Shown: piece after piece, positions 22,080-35,489 of the stretch
Layout: every line of letters begins with the position of its first letter
How positions within the stretch are numbered: position 1 is the first letter of the stretch
Made by a program: the position numbers and the translations under genes
Origin: Saccopteryx bilineata
Lineage: Eukaryota > Chordata > Mammalia > Chiroptera > Emballonuridae
Length of the DNA: 64,000 nt
Assembly: GCF_036850765.1 (NCBI RefSeq)
Contig: NC_089493.1
Span: forward strand, 12,587,632 to 12,651,631
Reading direction: 5' to 3'
The notes under the pieces: generated by a model
What the model was told of the DNA's origin: nothing
Databases searched by the model: none
Seen by the model: only the letters and a program-made list of their open reading frames with translations

Positions 22080-24932
22080 CGGTGTTTCCCAACGTGGGGC
22101 CCACGCCCCACAGGGGGGCAATTCGATAGTTAAGGAGGGCAATTTGAAAATGGACTCGACAGGACTTTAACACTTTCGCCCCAGGCCATTTAAATGCAAT
22201 GCTAGATATCGGTGCCAAATTTAACAAAAAATGCAATTCTTAAATAATTGCGGTAAATAATTAAGTATAATTTCATTTGATGAGACCAAAATATCAACTG
22301 GGTGATTGGCGTCGTCAAGTAAACTTCATCCTGGGTTCACCGCGGAGCGTGCCCTCTGCCGTGGGGAACCCCGGACGTTTTAAAAGCTCGCTAAACAACG
22401 CAGTTATTCTCACCTAATTGGCCCATCGCAACTTCTGTAGTGTTTCACATCATTCAGTTGGTGTTAATTTGAAATAAGTGTCAGTCAAAACTGTTGTAAA
22501 AGCTCGTTGATTTAATAAATATACATATATATAGTATAGATATAATTGGTAAGTATTTGATTTTATTTTTATCAATATTAAACTCTTTATTAAGTACTTC
22601 TTGCATCGGGGCTAGAAAGCACTAATATTTTATAAATATTATTGGGGCTATAATAGTGCATGCATGACAATTTAATTTTAGAAGCATAACTTTCCAGAAA
22701 ATTTTGTCAAGTGGAAAAAATATAGATACCTTTTGATTTGCTGTGGTAGTGTAGTAAATGTGTTATATACATTTTAAAAAATATGAATTTTTAGTATACG
22801 TTTACTCTATGTCACATTGAATATATTTTAACACATATTTTAATATTAGTTTTTAATTGATCTTATTTTTATTTCTTATAGCCCATAGTAAAATGAGTGG
22901 TGCAAGCAAGAAAAAAACTCGTCAATATTCGGAGGAATATTTAAAATTTGGGTTCATACCCGCTGTTCACGATGAGCGGATTCCTTTTTGTCTTTTATGC
23001 CAGCAATGCTTGACCAACGAATCAATGAAATGAGGTCGTCTTGAGGCGCATTTGAAGGCGAAACATAGTGCTCATATTAATTCAGATTTGAGTTACTTTA
23101 AAACTTTAAAGAAAATTTTTGAAAAAAGAACAACATTAAAGTCTCTATTTACTGCTCATACTTCAACTAATAATCGTGTTCTTGAGGCTAGTTATCAAAT
23201 TTCTTTATTCATCGCTAAAACTGGAGAAAATCACACTATAGGAGAGAATTTAATAAAACCGTCAATATCAGCATTTCTTAAAACTGTTCTTGAAAAAGAT
23301 GACAAAGATGTAAAAGCTATGCCACTCAGTAACAATACTGTTAGCAGAAGAATAGACGAAATGAGTGAGAATATTGAAAAACAACTTATTGAAAAGCCGA
23401 AAACAAGAAAATTCTCCTTGCAAATGGATGAATCAACTTTGAGAGACAGTGAGGCAGTATTGATAACTTACGTAAGATGTATTGATAAAGGACATTTTGC
23501 TGAAGAAATGTTGTTCTGTAAAAGATTAGAAACCACCACTACCTCCAAAGATATATATAATAAGCTAAAAAACTACTTAGATGTCAATGATATACCAATG
23601 AAAAATATAACATCTTGTGCTGCAGATGGTGGTCCCAATATGATGGGCAAGAAAAATGGCTGCTTAAAATTGATGAAAGATGCGAATCCAGAAATGATTC
23701 TTGTGCATTGTGTTATTCATAGGGAAAACTTGGTAGCTAAAAACATCTCGCCTGTTCTGAATGAAGTATTACATACAGTAATAAAATGTGTTAATGCTAT
23801 TAAAGCTAGTGCCAAATGTTAGCGTCTTTTCAAGCTATTTTGTGAAGAACAAAATGAAGACCATGTGAGACTTACTTCATACTGAAGTAAGATGGCTATC
23901 TAAAGGAAACTGTTTGAAAAGATTTATGGAACTGTTTGATACTCTTAGTGATTTTTTTAAGCGACAAACCTGAAATGAAGTATCTGTTAACAATAGATGG
24001 TAAAGCATTTGTGAGTTATTTAGCCGATATCTTTGAAAAACTAAATATATTAAATAAGCAACTTCAAGGAACAAATAAAACTCTTGTCGATGCAAAAGCA
24101 AAGATATTTGGTTTCATTACCAATATTGAGTTATGTCAGAAACTTATTAACAACAAAAACTTTAAACAGTTTCATTGGCTCCAAAAATGTGAAGTAACTG
24201 ATACTGCTTTACTTGTTATTGTCAATCATTTGAATATTCTATCGGCTGATTTAAAAGAAAGATTTTCTGATTTAAAACAAATTGATTTCCCAACATGGAT
24301 GATGCAGCCAATGTTAGTGGATTTGTCTGATATATCAAATATGCAGTATCAAGAAGAACTCGCAGAATTGCAAAATGATGAGTCAGTTAAAGCTTTATTT
24401 AATATCAAAGGAGCGATGGCATGGCTTTGTGAGGAAACAGAAATCAAATACCCAAATTCAACCAAATGTGCAAGAAAACTATTGCTACCGTTTCCGTCTT
24501 CATTTTTAGCTGAATGTAGATTTAGTGCTGTAAATGATTTACTGGTAAAAAAAAGAAATCAGCTGGATATAACACAACGTGGAGACTTGAGACTAAAGCT
24601 AACCAAATTGGAACCTAATATAAAATCTCTGTGCAGTAAGCATCAAGCGCAAGGATCACACTAAATTAAAATAATAAATTAATATAGAAAAATCTGTATT
24701 AAAATTATTTGGAATTTAAATTTCTGTTTTTCATTATATGTTTTGAAATTTTACTTACTGTGTTTTGTTAATAATTTCATAGTGATTTCTTCCTAGAACC
24801 TATCATTTATGTTTATTAAGTGAACAAATCAATTTTTTAATGTTAAAAATTATGTATGTTACATAGGGGGGGACATAAAATTTTTAGAAAGGTTAAGGTG
24901 GGGCATGGCACAAAAAAGGTTGGGAAACGCTG
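22080..24932 (+). mobile_element. hAT DNA transposon, 2.85 kb, near-complete
   Basis: Inverted ends CGGTGTTTCCCAACGTGGGG and complement of AAAGGTTGGGAAACGCTG. Exact 8-bp duplication ATCTATGG at 22072-22079 and 24933-24940, with TA at its centre as is common for the Buster branch of hAT. It carries a single transposase frame, now broken. GC-rich subterminal sequence at the left (22320-22400) and A/T-rich non-coding sequence surround the frame. It landed in the 'LKETID' codons of the EIF3E retrocopy, so it is younger than that pseudogene. Confidence 0.95.
22893..24664 (+). pseudogene. hAT transposase (ZBED5-like), broken
   Basis: Cut-and-paste transposase of about 590 codons related to the family that gave rise to ZBED5. 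A BED zinc finger at codons about 30-55 (Cys-x2-Cys ... His-x4-His in 'FCLLC' and 'AHLKAKH'). First catalytic Asp in 'LQMDEST' (about 23425), second in 'AADGGPNM' (about 23625). The C-terminal dimerisation block has 'AECRFSAVNDLL' then 'DLRLKL' (24510-24605). Damage: TGA at 23031-23033 (codon 47), TAG at 23820-23822, a frameshift near 23870 and another near 23965. Only a few lesions in 1.8 kb, so it died fairly recently. The ZBED5 relation is from family knowledge. A domesticated gene is unlikely given the stops. Confidence 0.88.
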
Positions 24933-25336
24933 ATCTATGGTCTCTTTTAATGTTCTAAGGTCTTCCGGGGCGTCATCCCAATTCTGCATTGTTTCAGAGG
25001 ACAGTTTTCCCCAGAGTGAACTCAAAGTATTTTTCTCCATTGCTGGAATGTGAGAAAGTAAATATATCCTGCTGCTCCAAAGAATTCCCACATCCAGAGA
25101 ATTTTGCAATATCTATAGAGTGTATCTAAATATTCTCACTTAAAACCCTGCTTGCATGCCAGCTAGTGGAAGAGCATTTAACTACCCCTGGTTGACTGCA
25201 TTTGTCTTATAGTTTCTGGATCTTCAAACATCACAGTTAGTTCTGTTTCTGCCTGAAGCTGTTTTAGTTGCACAACAACCCTGATTCTTTTTTCTCCCAA
25301 AGCATAATGAATGTCATGAGAATAAAGGTATTTTAT

Positions 25337-25740
25337 TTTATTTTATTATTTTATTTGTATTTTTCCGAAGCTGGAAACGGGGAGAGGCAGTCAGACAGAC
25401 TCCCGCATGCGCCCGACCGGGATCCACCCAGCACGCCCACGAGGAGGCGATGCTCTGCCCACCAGGGGGTGATGCTCTGCCCCTCTGGGGCGTCGCTCTA
25501 TTGTGACCAGAGATACTCCAGCGCCTGGGGCCGAGGCCAAGGAGCCATCCCCAGCGCCCGGGCCATCTTTGCTCCAATGGAGCCTCACTGCAGGAGGGGA
25601 AGAGAGAGACAGAGAGGAAGGAGAGGGGGAGGGGTGTAGAAGCAGATGGGCGCTTCTCCTGTGTGCCCTGGCCGGGAATCGAACCCGGAACTTCTGCACG
25701 CCAGGCCAACGCTCTACCACTGAGCCAACCGGCCAGGGCC
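25337..25740 (-). mobile_element. SINE A in EIF3E pseudogene
   Basis: Reverse full-length copy. Exact 17-bp duplication GAATAAAGGTATTTTAT at 25320-25336 and 25741-25757. Confidence 0.95.
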
Positions 25741-25941
25741 GAATAAAGGTATTTTATACATCCATAGCCAACTCTACCATGTTGGTATCACTAATGAGAT
25801 CCAGTTTTTCTAATAATTCTTTTCCATTATACAGCTCCTTTATGGAGAGAAACTCAAGCAATGGAAAGGCTAGATGCAGATCCAATAAATGCACAATGTA
25901 AGCAGTGAAGTTGTACTCCACCATCTTGGCAAAGGAAAAGA

Positions 25942-28061
25942 GACATCTTAATTAAACCCTGGTGTGTTTTTTTTCTGGCTTTTTCTGCTACCTTTACAAC
26001 AGGGGAAGGGAACACTGCCTCATTGCTGCCAGGAGGAAGTAAGAGTCCAGGCTCATACTCAGCCTCCTCTGACATCCAAGCTGGGATGCTCCCCATTACT
26101 GTTGGTTGGGGTTGGGGGTTCCCACAGCCCAGTAGGCATCCAGTGATACCTTTCTGACTGGGAGAGGTAAGGATAGAATCCATTTCTCCTCCTCTGTACT
26201 CACTGAAACTACTTTCATTCAATAATTTGCCATTTCTGCATGATCTGGGACATTTATAATTAGATTCCACTACTTTGATACCATCTTGCTCCAATCCTTC
26301 CCCACAATGCTTCCAGAGTTATCTTTTAAAAACAAGTCCAGGTATCGCATTCCCTTACTTAAAATCCCTTCCTGACTCCCTGTGCCCTCCAGAATAAAAT
26401 CTGCCACAAGGAAAGGGCTTCAGGATTTGGTCCACACCAAATTCCAGCCCTGTCTTACTGCTTTGTGGGACCCTGCACTTCAGCCACAGCAAACTACTGA
26501 CCCTGGAACTCAGGCCTGAACAGAACTGAGGCCCCGAGGCAAACAGAGAACAAGAGGAAAAATACCACAATCACTTTTTCCTTCCATTTCCCTCCCCCTC
26601 AACAATCTCCTGCCATTCCTCCTACTGACTGAGCCCAGCCAGAAGCAGAAACCACAGGGCCAGAGAGGCTGGGTGAAACACTGCCCCGGGACCAGTCCCC
26701 AGGGCACAGACAGGGCAGGGCAGGGCAAAAACTGGATGTGGCCAGGGAGGGGCTGCCACATGGGGAATAACCAGCACACTGAACTTCAAGCCCACCTAAG
26801 TCCCAGAACCAAAAGTCTTGCCAAATGCCACTCTTATTCCCCAAGATCATGAGTTTTCTGACAAAGTTCATTAAAGTGTGAATTCCAGCTTTCCAGGTCT
26901 CAACTCAAATACTATTAAGTGTGTTATGCAAAATTCCATTTTCATTATTTTGTTCTCCGTGGTTTCAAGATTCTCCATAGCTCAAAAAGGAATGAGATAA
27001 TTATACCCATAATACATACCCGACTATGCTCACTGACCAAAACATCTTTTCATTCCATTCAAGAGTCGTTTCTTAGAATGCAGCATGTAGTACATTTTCC
27101 AGAATGGAATAGATGGAATTTAAGTAGTTTTGTAATTTTTTAAAAATACTTTCTTCTGCTATACTCCTGTGCTTTCTAGAATTCTTTACTTAAGCAGGTA
27201 CAATGACTGTATGAAAGGAATTTTGGGCATAATCTAGATCTCAAATGTCTGACTCAGGTTCCAAGATTTGATTTGGGAACTATAAATTGCATCTATTAAA
27301 TCAACCTTACAGGGACTTGTAGATATTTTATAGTATTAGACATCTACGTGTGTGTGTGTGTGTGTTTTACAGAGGTGGCCTTGAAATTTATGCTTAAACT
27401 TAACTTTTATTTATGAAACTATTTCTATCTGAAGTTGGATCAAAGAAAACCAAATGGAGAGATGATGATTGAGAATGAGAACATGACCTTCCTCCTGTCA
27501 ATGACTGAGTGGGACCAACTTTCTCTGAGAGGCGGTGAAAGCTCAGTGTTACTCCTGGCGGTCTGCGGGGTTGATTAAAACTGAGAGCCCAGGCTTGCAA
27601 GAGTAGCGTGAGAAAGGAGAGACTTCATTGCAGTTGAGGTATCTACGCTAAGGTATCAAAGAAAGCAAAACCTGAGACAGAGACTTGAGAAAGAGTCTTT
27701 TGTTGGGGAATGTGACCCCATGGAGAAAAGAAAGGCAGAGAGGTACGAGAAAACGGGTCTGCCCCTTGCTTTGCTTATTGTTAACCCATGAAGATTTGCT
27801 GGGCTGCATTTTGTGAAGTCATTTTTTTCTAACGAAATGAATTGTGAATGGTAGTGAGTTCTAAGTTGCTAAAAGTTTGTTGTTGCTCCAGCGTTCACCT
27901 AAAATTACCTTCATTTTCTGATTTGTTCATGCTAACGTTATATTAAGGGTAAAGGATAAGAAAAAATGTTGTCCCCTCCAGGTAAGACCTACCAAATTAA
28001 ATATTTACCTAACTTATAAAAATAGTTTAGAACAAAAAATGGATGGTTGCTGGACCATTTT
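25942..28061. other. Intergenic, no gene recognised
   Basis: Mostly unique-looking sequence with slightly higher GC at 26500-26780. A (GT)n run of about 11 units sits at 27349-27366. 26330-26410 resembles an ancient LINE-type repeat. No supported coding exon; minus-strand frames (e.g. 26779-26510) have no recognisable product. Confidence 0.5.
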
Positions 28062-28267
28062 ATTGTTAGATTTTATTTATTGATTTTTAGAGAGAGGAGA
28101 GTGAGAGAGGGAAGGAGAGAGAGAAAGGGGGGGTGGGGAGCAGGAAGCATCAACTCCTAGTAGTTGCTTCCTGTATGTGCCTTGACCGGGCAAGCTCAGG
28201 GATTCACACTGGCAACGTCAGCATTCCAGGTTGACACTTTATCCTTTGCACCACCACAAGCCAGGCA
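28062..28267 (-). mobile_element. SINE D
   Basis: Reverse copy: 'gatttttagagagagg' A/T tail side, GA-rich middle, then 'atgtgccttgaccgggcaagc' and the complement of its head 'caccaccacaagccaggc'. Diverged. Confidence 0.75.
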
Positions 28268-28419
28268 CTGGGACATTTTTCTGCTATTTTTAAAATTTTT
28301 CACCTATTTTATAACATGGTGCTATGAAAATGCCAACGTATGGTCATATTGGCATCTGCCTGTATAGGGATAATTTAATGGTTTCTGTTATTGTCACCGT
28401 TATTGCTGCACACCTATGG

Positions 28420-28540
28420 AATTTAAAAGCTGTAAGTGTCCTTAAAGGTCATCTCATCAGGATTAGAAAACTGAGGCCCAAAGAAGTTAAGTGTCTTACA
28501 CTAGACCACTAATTTAGTGGCTGAACGACAGAGTTCCGAT
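28420..28540 (+). repeat. MIR fragment
   Basis: Contains the MIR core: 'ggattagaaaactgaggcccaaagaagttaagtgtctta'. Ancient SINE remnant. Confidence 0.65.
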
Positions 28541-28677
28541 CTTTTGGCGCCATGCCTTCCCTCCACGTAGATAACATGGTCTCCCAGGCAAACACGCAGG
28601 TCGTCTATGTGAATGGTGCATTCTGGAGCAGGGCTGTGCACAATCCAGTAGCTTTGTCCTTGTTCCTTCCAGGGTTT

Positions 28678-29023
28678 TTGTTTGTTTGTTTTTGTTTTTT
28701 TTATTTACAGAGACAGAGAGAGAGAGAGAGAGAGGGATAGATAGGGACAGACAGACAGGAATGGAGAGAGATGAGAAGCATCAATCATCAGTTTTTCGTT
28801 GCGACACTTTAGTTGTTCATTGATTGCTCTCATATGTGCCTTGACCGTGGGGCTACAGCAGACCGAGTAACCCCTTGCTTGAGCCAGCCACCTTGGGTCC
28901 AAGCTAGTGAGCTTTGCTCAAGCCAGATGAGCCCGCGCTCAAGCTGGCGACCTCGGGGTCTCGAACCTGGGTCTTCCGCATCCCAGTCTGACGCTCTATC
29001 CACTGCGCCACTGCCTGGGCAGA
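28678..29023 (-). mobile_element. SINE B
   Basis: Reverse copy with (GA)n tract. Duplication CCAGGGTTT at 28669-28677 and 29024-29032. Confidence 0.9.
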
Positions 29024-29224
29024 CCAGGGTTTGTTTTTTATTAGCGCAGGCAACACTATAAAAGAAAAATGCAAATGGATCAAGGTAAGTAACATAGAGT
29101 AGGTATAAATATTGCATAGTGAGTTGGCTCCACTGTCTATGAGTTGACTCTCTGCATGGAGGTGAAGGTATAAGGGTTCAGGGGGAAAGTTTTATGTTTA
29201 GAGCATAGGAGGAATCTGCATCCT

Positions 29225-29400
29225 TTTTAATCCTTACAACCTTAGAATTATTATTATTATTCCTCATGGGTGAGGAAGCTGAGGCATTGGGGGGGAGAGG
29301 GAGAGGTTAACAACCTTGCAAATATTGTATAGCCACTAAAAGACAGGACCTGAATCCATAACATAACACTCATACATTTGACCACTGATATTGTATCTCA
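29225..29400 (+). repeat. MIR fragment
   Basis: MIR core 'gggtgaggaagctgaggcattgggg...gaggttaacaaccttgcaa'. The following 29401-30170 looks unique or ancient-repeat, with no gene. Confidence 0.7.
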
Positions 29401-30170
29401 GCCTTTTGTGCTTTGCAACCCCCCTTATTGAACTCCATTAGGAATTTTCTTAAATAGGATTACTATTTGTGCATGGCATGTGGGTAAGTGATTAAGTGAA
29501 GTATTTCTTTACTACTGTAGTCATTTTGGCTAGGCTATAGCATCCAGTTATTCAATTAATCGGTAATCTAGCTATTGATTTTGTAGATGTGGTATTAAGA
29601 AGATCATCCTTGGTGATCTGGGTAGGCCTCATTTATTCAATGGAAAGGCCTTAAGACCAAAACTGAGGTTTCTCTGGGGAAGAAGAAATTCTATCTGTGG
29701 ACCACAGTGCCAGCTCCTGCCCAAGAGTTCCCAGCCTGTTGTTGACCTGCCCTATGTATCTGACTTGCCTAGCAATACCTTATCACATAAGCATTTATTT
29801 CCTTGACATCTCTTTCTCTGTATAGATGCATCCTACTGGTTGTTTCTCTGGTAGGACCTTGATTGATAGAACTCAACTGTTATTTAAGATTATATTAAGT
29901 TTATTTAAACATAAGCTAATGTTCCTGGTAACATATATAATTGTAAATCTTTTAAAAATCCTTGATAAATAATCCCTGATATTTAACTTAGCTTAAAAGG
30001 ATAAAAAAATGTATTTTTCCACAAATTATTTCACGTTTGGTTTGGGGAACAAATAAGTAATACCATAAGTAAATTTAACGATGTCTTACTGTGTCAAAAG
30101 TGGACAGAATCATTGCCATGTCCTGATTTTTAAAATTACTGCACTTTACTTTTTATCAAAAACAATTGGG

Positions 30171-30530
30171 GCCCTGGCCAGTAAGCTCAGTGGTGGAGGT
30201 CTGCCAGGAGTGTGGATTTCCTAGGTTCGATTCCCAGGCAGGGTACACAGGAGAAGCGACTATTCTCTGCTTCTCCACCCTCCCACTACCCTCTCTCTCT
30301 CTTCCCCCTTCCACAGCAATGGCTAGAAATGGTTCAAACAAGTTGGCCCAGGTGCCATGGCTCCACGGCTTCACCTCAGGCACTAAAATAGTTCAGTTGC
30401 TGAGCAAGAGAGCAGCAACCCCAGATGGGCAGGGCATCACCTGGTAGGGGACTTGCCAGGTGGATCCCAGTCGAGGCACATGTGGGAGTATGTCTCTGCC
30501 TCCCTGCCCTTCACTTAATTAAAAAAAAAA
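30171..30530 (+). mobile_element. SINE A, diverged
   Basis: Plus copy with a degraded head (GGCCCTGGCCAGTAAGCTCA) and several small deletions compared with other copies; A tail at 30520-30530. Confidence 0.85.
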
Positions 30531-30642
30531 GGCTATTATTTTTTATAATTTTCCAGTTTTGTTTGTAAATGATAGCACTCTCAGGTCCTTTTAAGCATCT
30601 CTTTGTATTTGACACTGTGGGGGAGAAAGAACCCAACTTCTG

Positions 30643-30764
30643 GCCTGACCTGTGGTGGCACAGTGGATAAAGCGTCGACCTGGAAATGCTGAGGTCGCCG
30701 GTTCGAAACCCTGGGCTTGCCTGGTCAAGGCACATATGGGAGTTGATGCTTCCAGCTCCTCCCC

Positions 30765-30809
<45 letters not shown>

Positions 30810-30845
30810 CTAAAATGAATAAATAAAAATAAAATTAAAAAAAAA
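30643..30845 (+). mobile_element. SINE D
   Basis: Plus copy GCCTGACCTGTGGTGGCACA with a (TC)n tract at 30769-30803. Exact 17-bp duplication AAAGAACCCAACTTCTG. Confidence 0.95.
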
Positions 30846-30862
30846 AAAGAACCCAACTTCTG

Positions 30863-31370
30863 ATTCTAAAACTGACATCCTGCATCCTGGGAAGCCCCTC
30901 CGCCCTACCAGTGCCAGCAGGGCCTCTTTCTGAACAGATGGTTATAACTCAAACTACACAGCAAGTTTGACAGGAAATTCCTGGTAGTGTTAAACACCTG
31001 CACCTGCCATCAGGGTAGGCATAGTCACAGGTTGCTGCTGAGCACTTGAAATGTGGCTAGAGGAACTGAATTTTAAACTTCACTTAATTTTCTTTAAATT
31101 GAAAAAATGATAGTTGATTCATTTTTGGAAACACTTTAAGTATATTTGAAATAACTTGGGTATGTGTATCTTTTTCTATAGTAAATTTAATGAAATCTAA
31201 ATACAAATCATGTATTTCCAACAAAAATTTAGCATCCAAATAGAAACTTACACTAAGGGTAAAATACACATTGCATTTTAAACAGGAAAAAAAGGAATGT
31301 AGCAGAGCACTTGAGATCTTCCTGCTTGGCATGTGTCTCAGTTTGGCTCCAATAAACTCTTATACAAACA
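30863..31370. other. Intergenic, nothing recognised
   Basis: Unique-looking sequence between two young SINEs; no gene supported. Confidence 0.5.
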
Positions 31371-31387
31371 AAAAAAGGAAAAAACAA

Positions 31388-31727
31388 GCCCTGGCCGGTT
31401 AGCTCAGTGGTAGAGCGTCGGCCTGGAGTGTGGGAGTCCCGGGTTCGATTCCCGGCCAGAGCACACAGAAGCGCCCATCTGCTTCTCCACCCCTCCCCCT
31501 CTCGGTCTCTCTCTTCCCCTCCCGCAGCCAAGGCGCTGAGGATGGCCCTGTGGCCTCTGCTTCAGGCGCTGGAATGGCTCTGGTCGCAACAGAGCCACGC
31601 CCCAGATGGGCAGAGCATCACCCCCTGGTGGGCATGCCGGGTGGATCCCAGTCTGGGGCATGCGGGAGTCTGTCTGCCTGCCACCCCATTTCCAACTTCA
31701 GAAAAATACAAAAAAAAAAAAAAAAAA
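31388..31727 (+). mobile_element. SINE A, internally shortened
   Basis: Plus copy missing about 25-30 bp around the 'ctccattggagcaaag' segment present in other copies (after 'ccgcagccaagg' it jumps to 'cgctgaggatgg'). Duplication AAAAAAGGAAAAAACAA flanks it. Confidence 0.9.
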
Positions 31728-32849
31728 AAAAAAGGAAAAAACAAATGTGACATCTCATATTTTTATTGTTTTGAAGAGACTATTCAATAAAATAAATTCC
31801 AGCAGTTTCTTCATTCTTTTCTTAAAAAGTGTCTACTATAAAATTTTAAGTTACATATGGCTCGTATTTTATTTCCACTGGACAGCAATGACGTAGACAT
31901 CCTGGCAAATGAAAACGGAGGAATGAGAACGTTATTTCTGGTGAAGATTTGCTGTGCTTACCACGGAACGTTGGGAATTACTCATCCTGATTATACAGTA
32001 CAGCATTTTGATTTTGCAACCTCCTCCACTACTATTTGCAATGGAGAAGGCTAGTAAACAATTGTTCTCATAAAGGATGAAAAAATGGAGGTAGATGAAT
32101 TTTAAGGTGAGGATTCAGCCTTGTCACTTCCTGGGCTCAGTCCCAGACCCAGAAAATACGAACTGTCCCAAGTTCCTAGCCTCGCCGCACCACGGAGTGC
32201 CCTCCGCTGCAGCTCCCAAGACCAGCGGCTGGCCGCTCTGCCAAAACCTGTGGCCGTCCCGGAAGGTTTCCAATTTCGTCCCCAAGGAGAGCCGCCTCAA
32301 GTCCGCGGGGGTCCGGCGGCCCGATCTCCGCGCGCCCGGTGCCAAAGGTGGCCCGAAAAGACAGTGGTAGAGGCGGGCGCGCCGCGGGAGAGCCCCAGGC
32401 CGAAGGGGCCCGGCGACTGGACAGCGAGCCCTTCCGGCAGCCGGCGGGCCGATTCTCAGCCCCAGACACCGAGCGCGCCGGGCGGAGATTACGGGCTCAC
32501 CCGCCCGGCCAGAGGCGGACTCCACGCCCCTACCTAGTCCCCGAGCGGGGGTGATGACGAACACAGGGCGCGACGCACGCACACACCGCCCCACGCTCGC
32601 ACGACGGTGCGTGCAGCGAGCGCGAGGGAGCCCCGGCCGTCACCGGCGCGACCAGCGTTCTCCCTCCTCCGCACCCTGTGCTCCCGCCACCTCGGCAACT
32701 CGGCGCCCGCCTCCCGCCTCCGTCCGAGGCCTTCGACGCAGCGAGGCTCCTGGCCTCACTCCTGTCTCTTTAAATGGTGGGGTCAGCGGGCCGCCCCTGC
32801 AGCTGCTGCCTGGGTGGCCCCGCGCGCCGCTATTGAGGGGCGAACCAAG

Positions 32850-33609
<760 letters not shown>

Positions 33610-35140
33610 TGAGCCTTCGCGGCGGGACCCTCGCCCCCGCGGCCCTAGGGCCCTCTCACCCCGGGGGCGGAGGGGCGCCTGCCACCGGCCCCCAGCGGCC
33701 CGGGAGCTGCCCGAGAGCGCTCGGGACGCTGCTTTCTCCGAGCGCGGCGGGCTGTCCGCGCTGTGCGCCGGGGCGTGGGGGCAGGTCGGGGACTTGGGAC
33801 CGGGAGTCCGGCCCCGGCCGCTCTTTGCGCTCCAGTGACCTTGAGAAAGGCTCCGATGAATCCCGTCTGCCTCCTTAGTTCACCCATCTGTGAAGCAGGC
33901 GTGCGACTTTGCCGGAGCTGCAAGTTCCTAGCTGTTTCCCCGTTTGGAGGACATTTCACTGTCTTTTCTTTCTCTTTTTTAAAAAGAAAAACATTTCTGT
34001 TACACCTTTCTGATGTTATTGCAGGTTGGCAACACTGGTTCATGGTCCTGGCAACTCCACTCGGCAGAGAAAAAAAATGCTACTTTGCTGGGAGAAGATA
34101 GTTTTGTGTTCCCCATCGTTAGTCGTCTTTCTTTTTCATCAGTAATACAGAATTTTGCTTGTAGTTTCACTGTGTAAACATCTTGCAAGTTTGAGATCAT
34201 TCTCTGCTAGCTTTTTTGGTTGCTTAAAGGTGTATACATTATTTGGTTCAGTTAACAGGGTGGAAAAGTTGGCAGATTATCTTTAAAACCGTTGGAATCG
34301 GCCCTTGTGCCAGTGCTCCAGGTATTTGGAAACAACCCTAAGGTTCAAAGACCAAGTTGTTAAAAAAATAAATGGTTCACGTTTTTAACAACTTACTCTC
34401 TTGTGACTGCCACTTCCCTCCCTCTGTGGCATATGCGAATGTCACATCGAATGCTCCTGTCCGATGACACTCTTTTCAAATTGTTTATCCTAAATTTAAA
34501 ACCTCTTTTGTTGGTTTATAATTTTACAGTAGCTGTTTTGTTTTATTATGATTGCATTTCCCCTGTAGCTGAATTATTACAAACGAATTTTAAAGAATTT
34601 AAACTGGACTTTCTACCCCCTAATTCCAGTTCTATGTAAAAACAAACAAGACTCACCCTTGCGTAATTGAAGACTATAGGAACATTGATTTTCAACTTGA
34701 ATTGAAAAATAGTAATTTAGAGTATATTGCCAACAGGTTATATTAATAAGGTTACCCAAAATAACAAACTTGGAGAAAAATTATATTCCTTTGGGAGGCA
34801 TTTAAAGGGTCTTAAATGCATCAGGTTTATTTTTCTGAGGGCTGTTAAAATATAAGTTTGAATGTCAAGTGTTAGTGAGCTTTTGTATTTGACTGTTACA
34901 TAGTAACCAACCCTCTACAACTTGGGATGCTGGGAAAACTTACATAGTAAGTTGGAAAGCATGGACTTGGTAGGTTCAGTTAACTGTTGAGATGAAAGCG
35001 TAGTAGATATGAATCAAATCTCTGAAGTCTCATAATTTAGGACAAAACCTTCATGTGTTTAATTGGTCTCATTAAATCAGTCTTGTCTAAAGTACTTTTA
35101 TAAGTTCTTAATGTTACTGTCATAGGGAATTATACTCTTA

Positions 35141-35330
35141 CCAATTTTTTTTTTAAATTTATTGATTGATTTTAGAGAGGAAGGAGGAGAGAAACAAACA
35201 TTGGTTTGTTGTTCCACTTATTTATGCATTCTTTGGTTGACTCTTGTATGTGCCCTGATTGGGGATCATACCCACAAACCTTGGCATACTAGGATTATGC
35301 TCTATCCAACTGAGCCACCCAGTCAGAGCA
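35141..35330 (-). mobile_element. SINE C
   Basis: Reverse copy. Duplication GGAATTATACTCTTA / GGAATCATACTCTTA. Confidence 0.85.
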
Positions 35331-35489
35331 GGAATCATACTCTTAGCATAATAATACAAAAATCTGTGTGTGGGGGGGTTCCCTCCATTTTTATTTTTAC
35401 TACTGTAGAAATCGCCACTAACCTCCCTCCATCCCATTGGGGCCCGCAATAAGGCAGGTTGAATGGCTGGCACAAAATAGATTTAAATT

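Larger units (their letters stand above)
20750..25941 (-). pseudogene. EIF3E: EIF3E processed pseudogene, split by three insertions
   Basis: Minus-strand retrocopy of the mRNA for translation initiation factor 3 subunit E (INT6), recognised from the protein in several frames. The start region (ATG complement at 25922-25924) reads on into 'FPLLEFLS'-type sequence. 25319-24941 gives 'SSLWGKL' and 'LKETID', 22071-21674 gives 'FFNHPKG' and 'GAQKKL', and 21232-20914 gives the C-terminus 'APKW...DSG' then stop. No introns. Summed coding remnants are about 1.3 kb, matching the 445-codon parent. An AATAAA complement at 20781 and an A-rich tail remnant (about 20750) mark the 3' end. Many stops and frameshifts. 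Interrupted by SINE A at 21248 and 25337 and by a hAT transposon at 22080. The parent identification is from memory of the protein; no function is expected. Confidence 0.92.

Noticed and set aside
22893..24664. Possibility that the hAT transposase is a domesticated host gene
   Set aside because: It carries two stops and two frameshifts, intact terminal repeats and a perfect duplication, all pointing to a transposon copy rather than an exapted gene.
25854..26294. 146-codon minus-strand frame
   Set aside because: Overlaps the EIF3E pseudogene start in another frame and continues into non-coding flank; no recognisable product.
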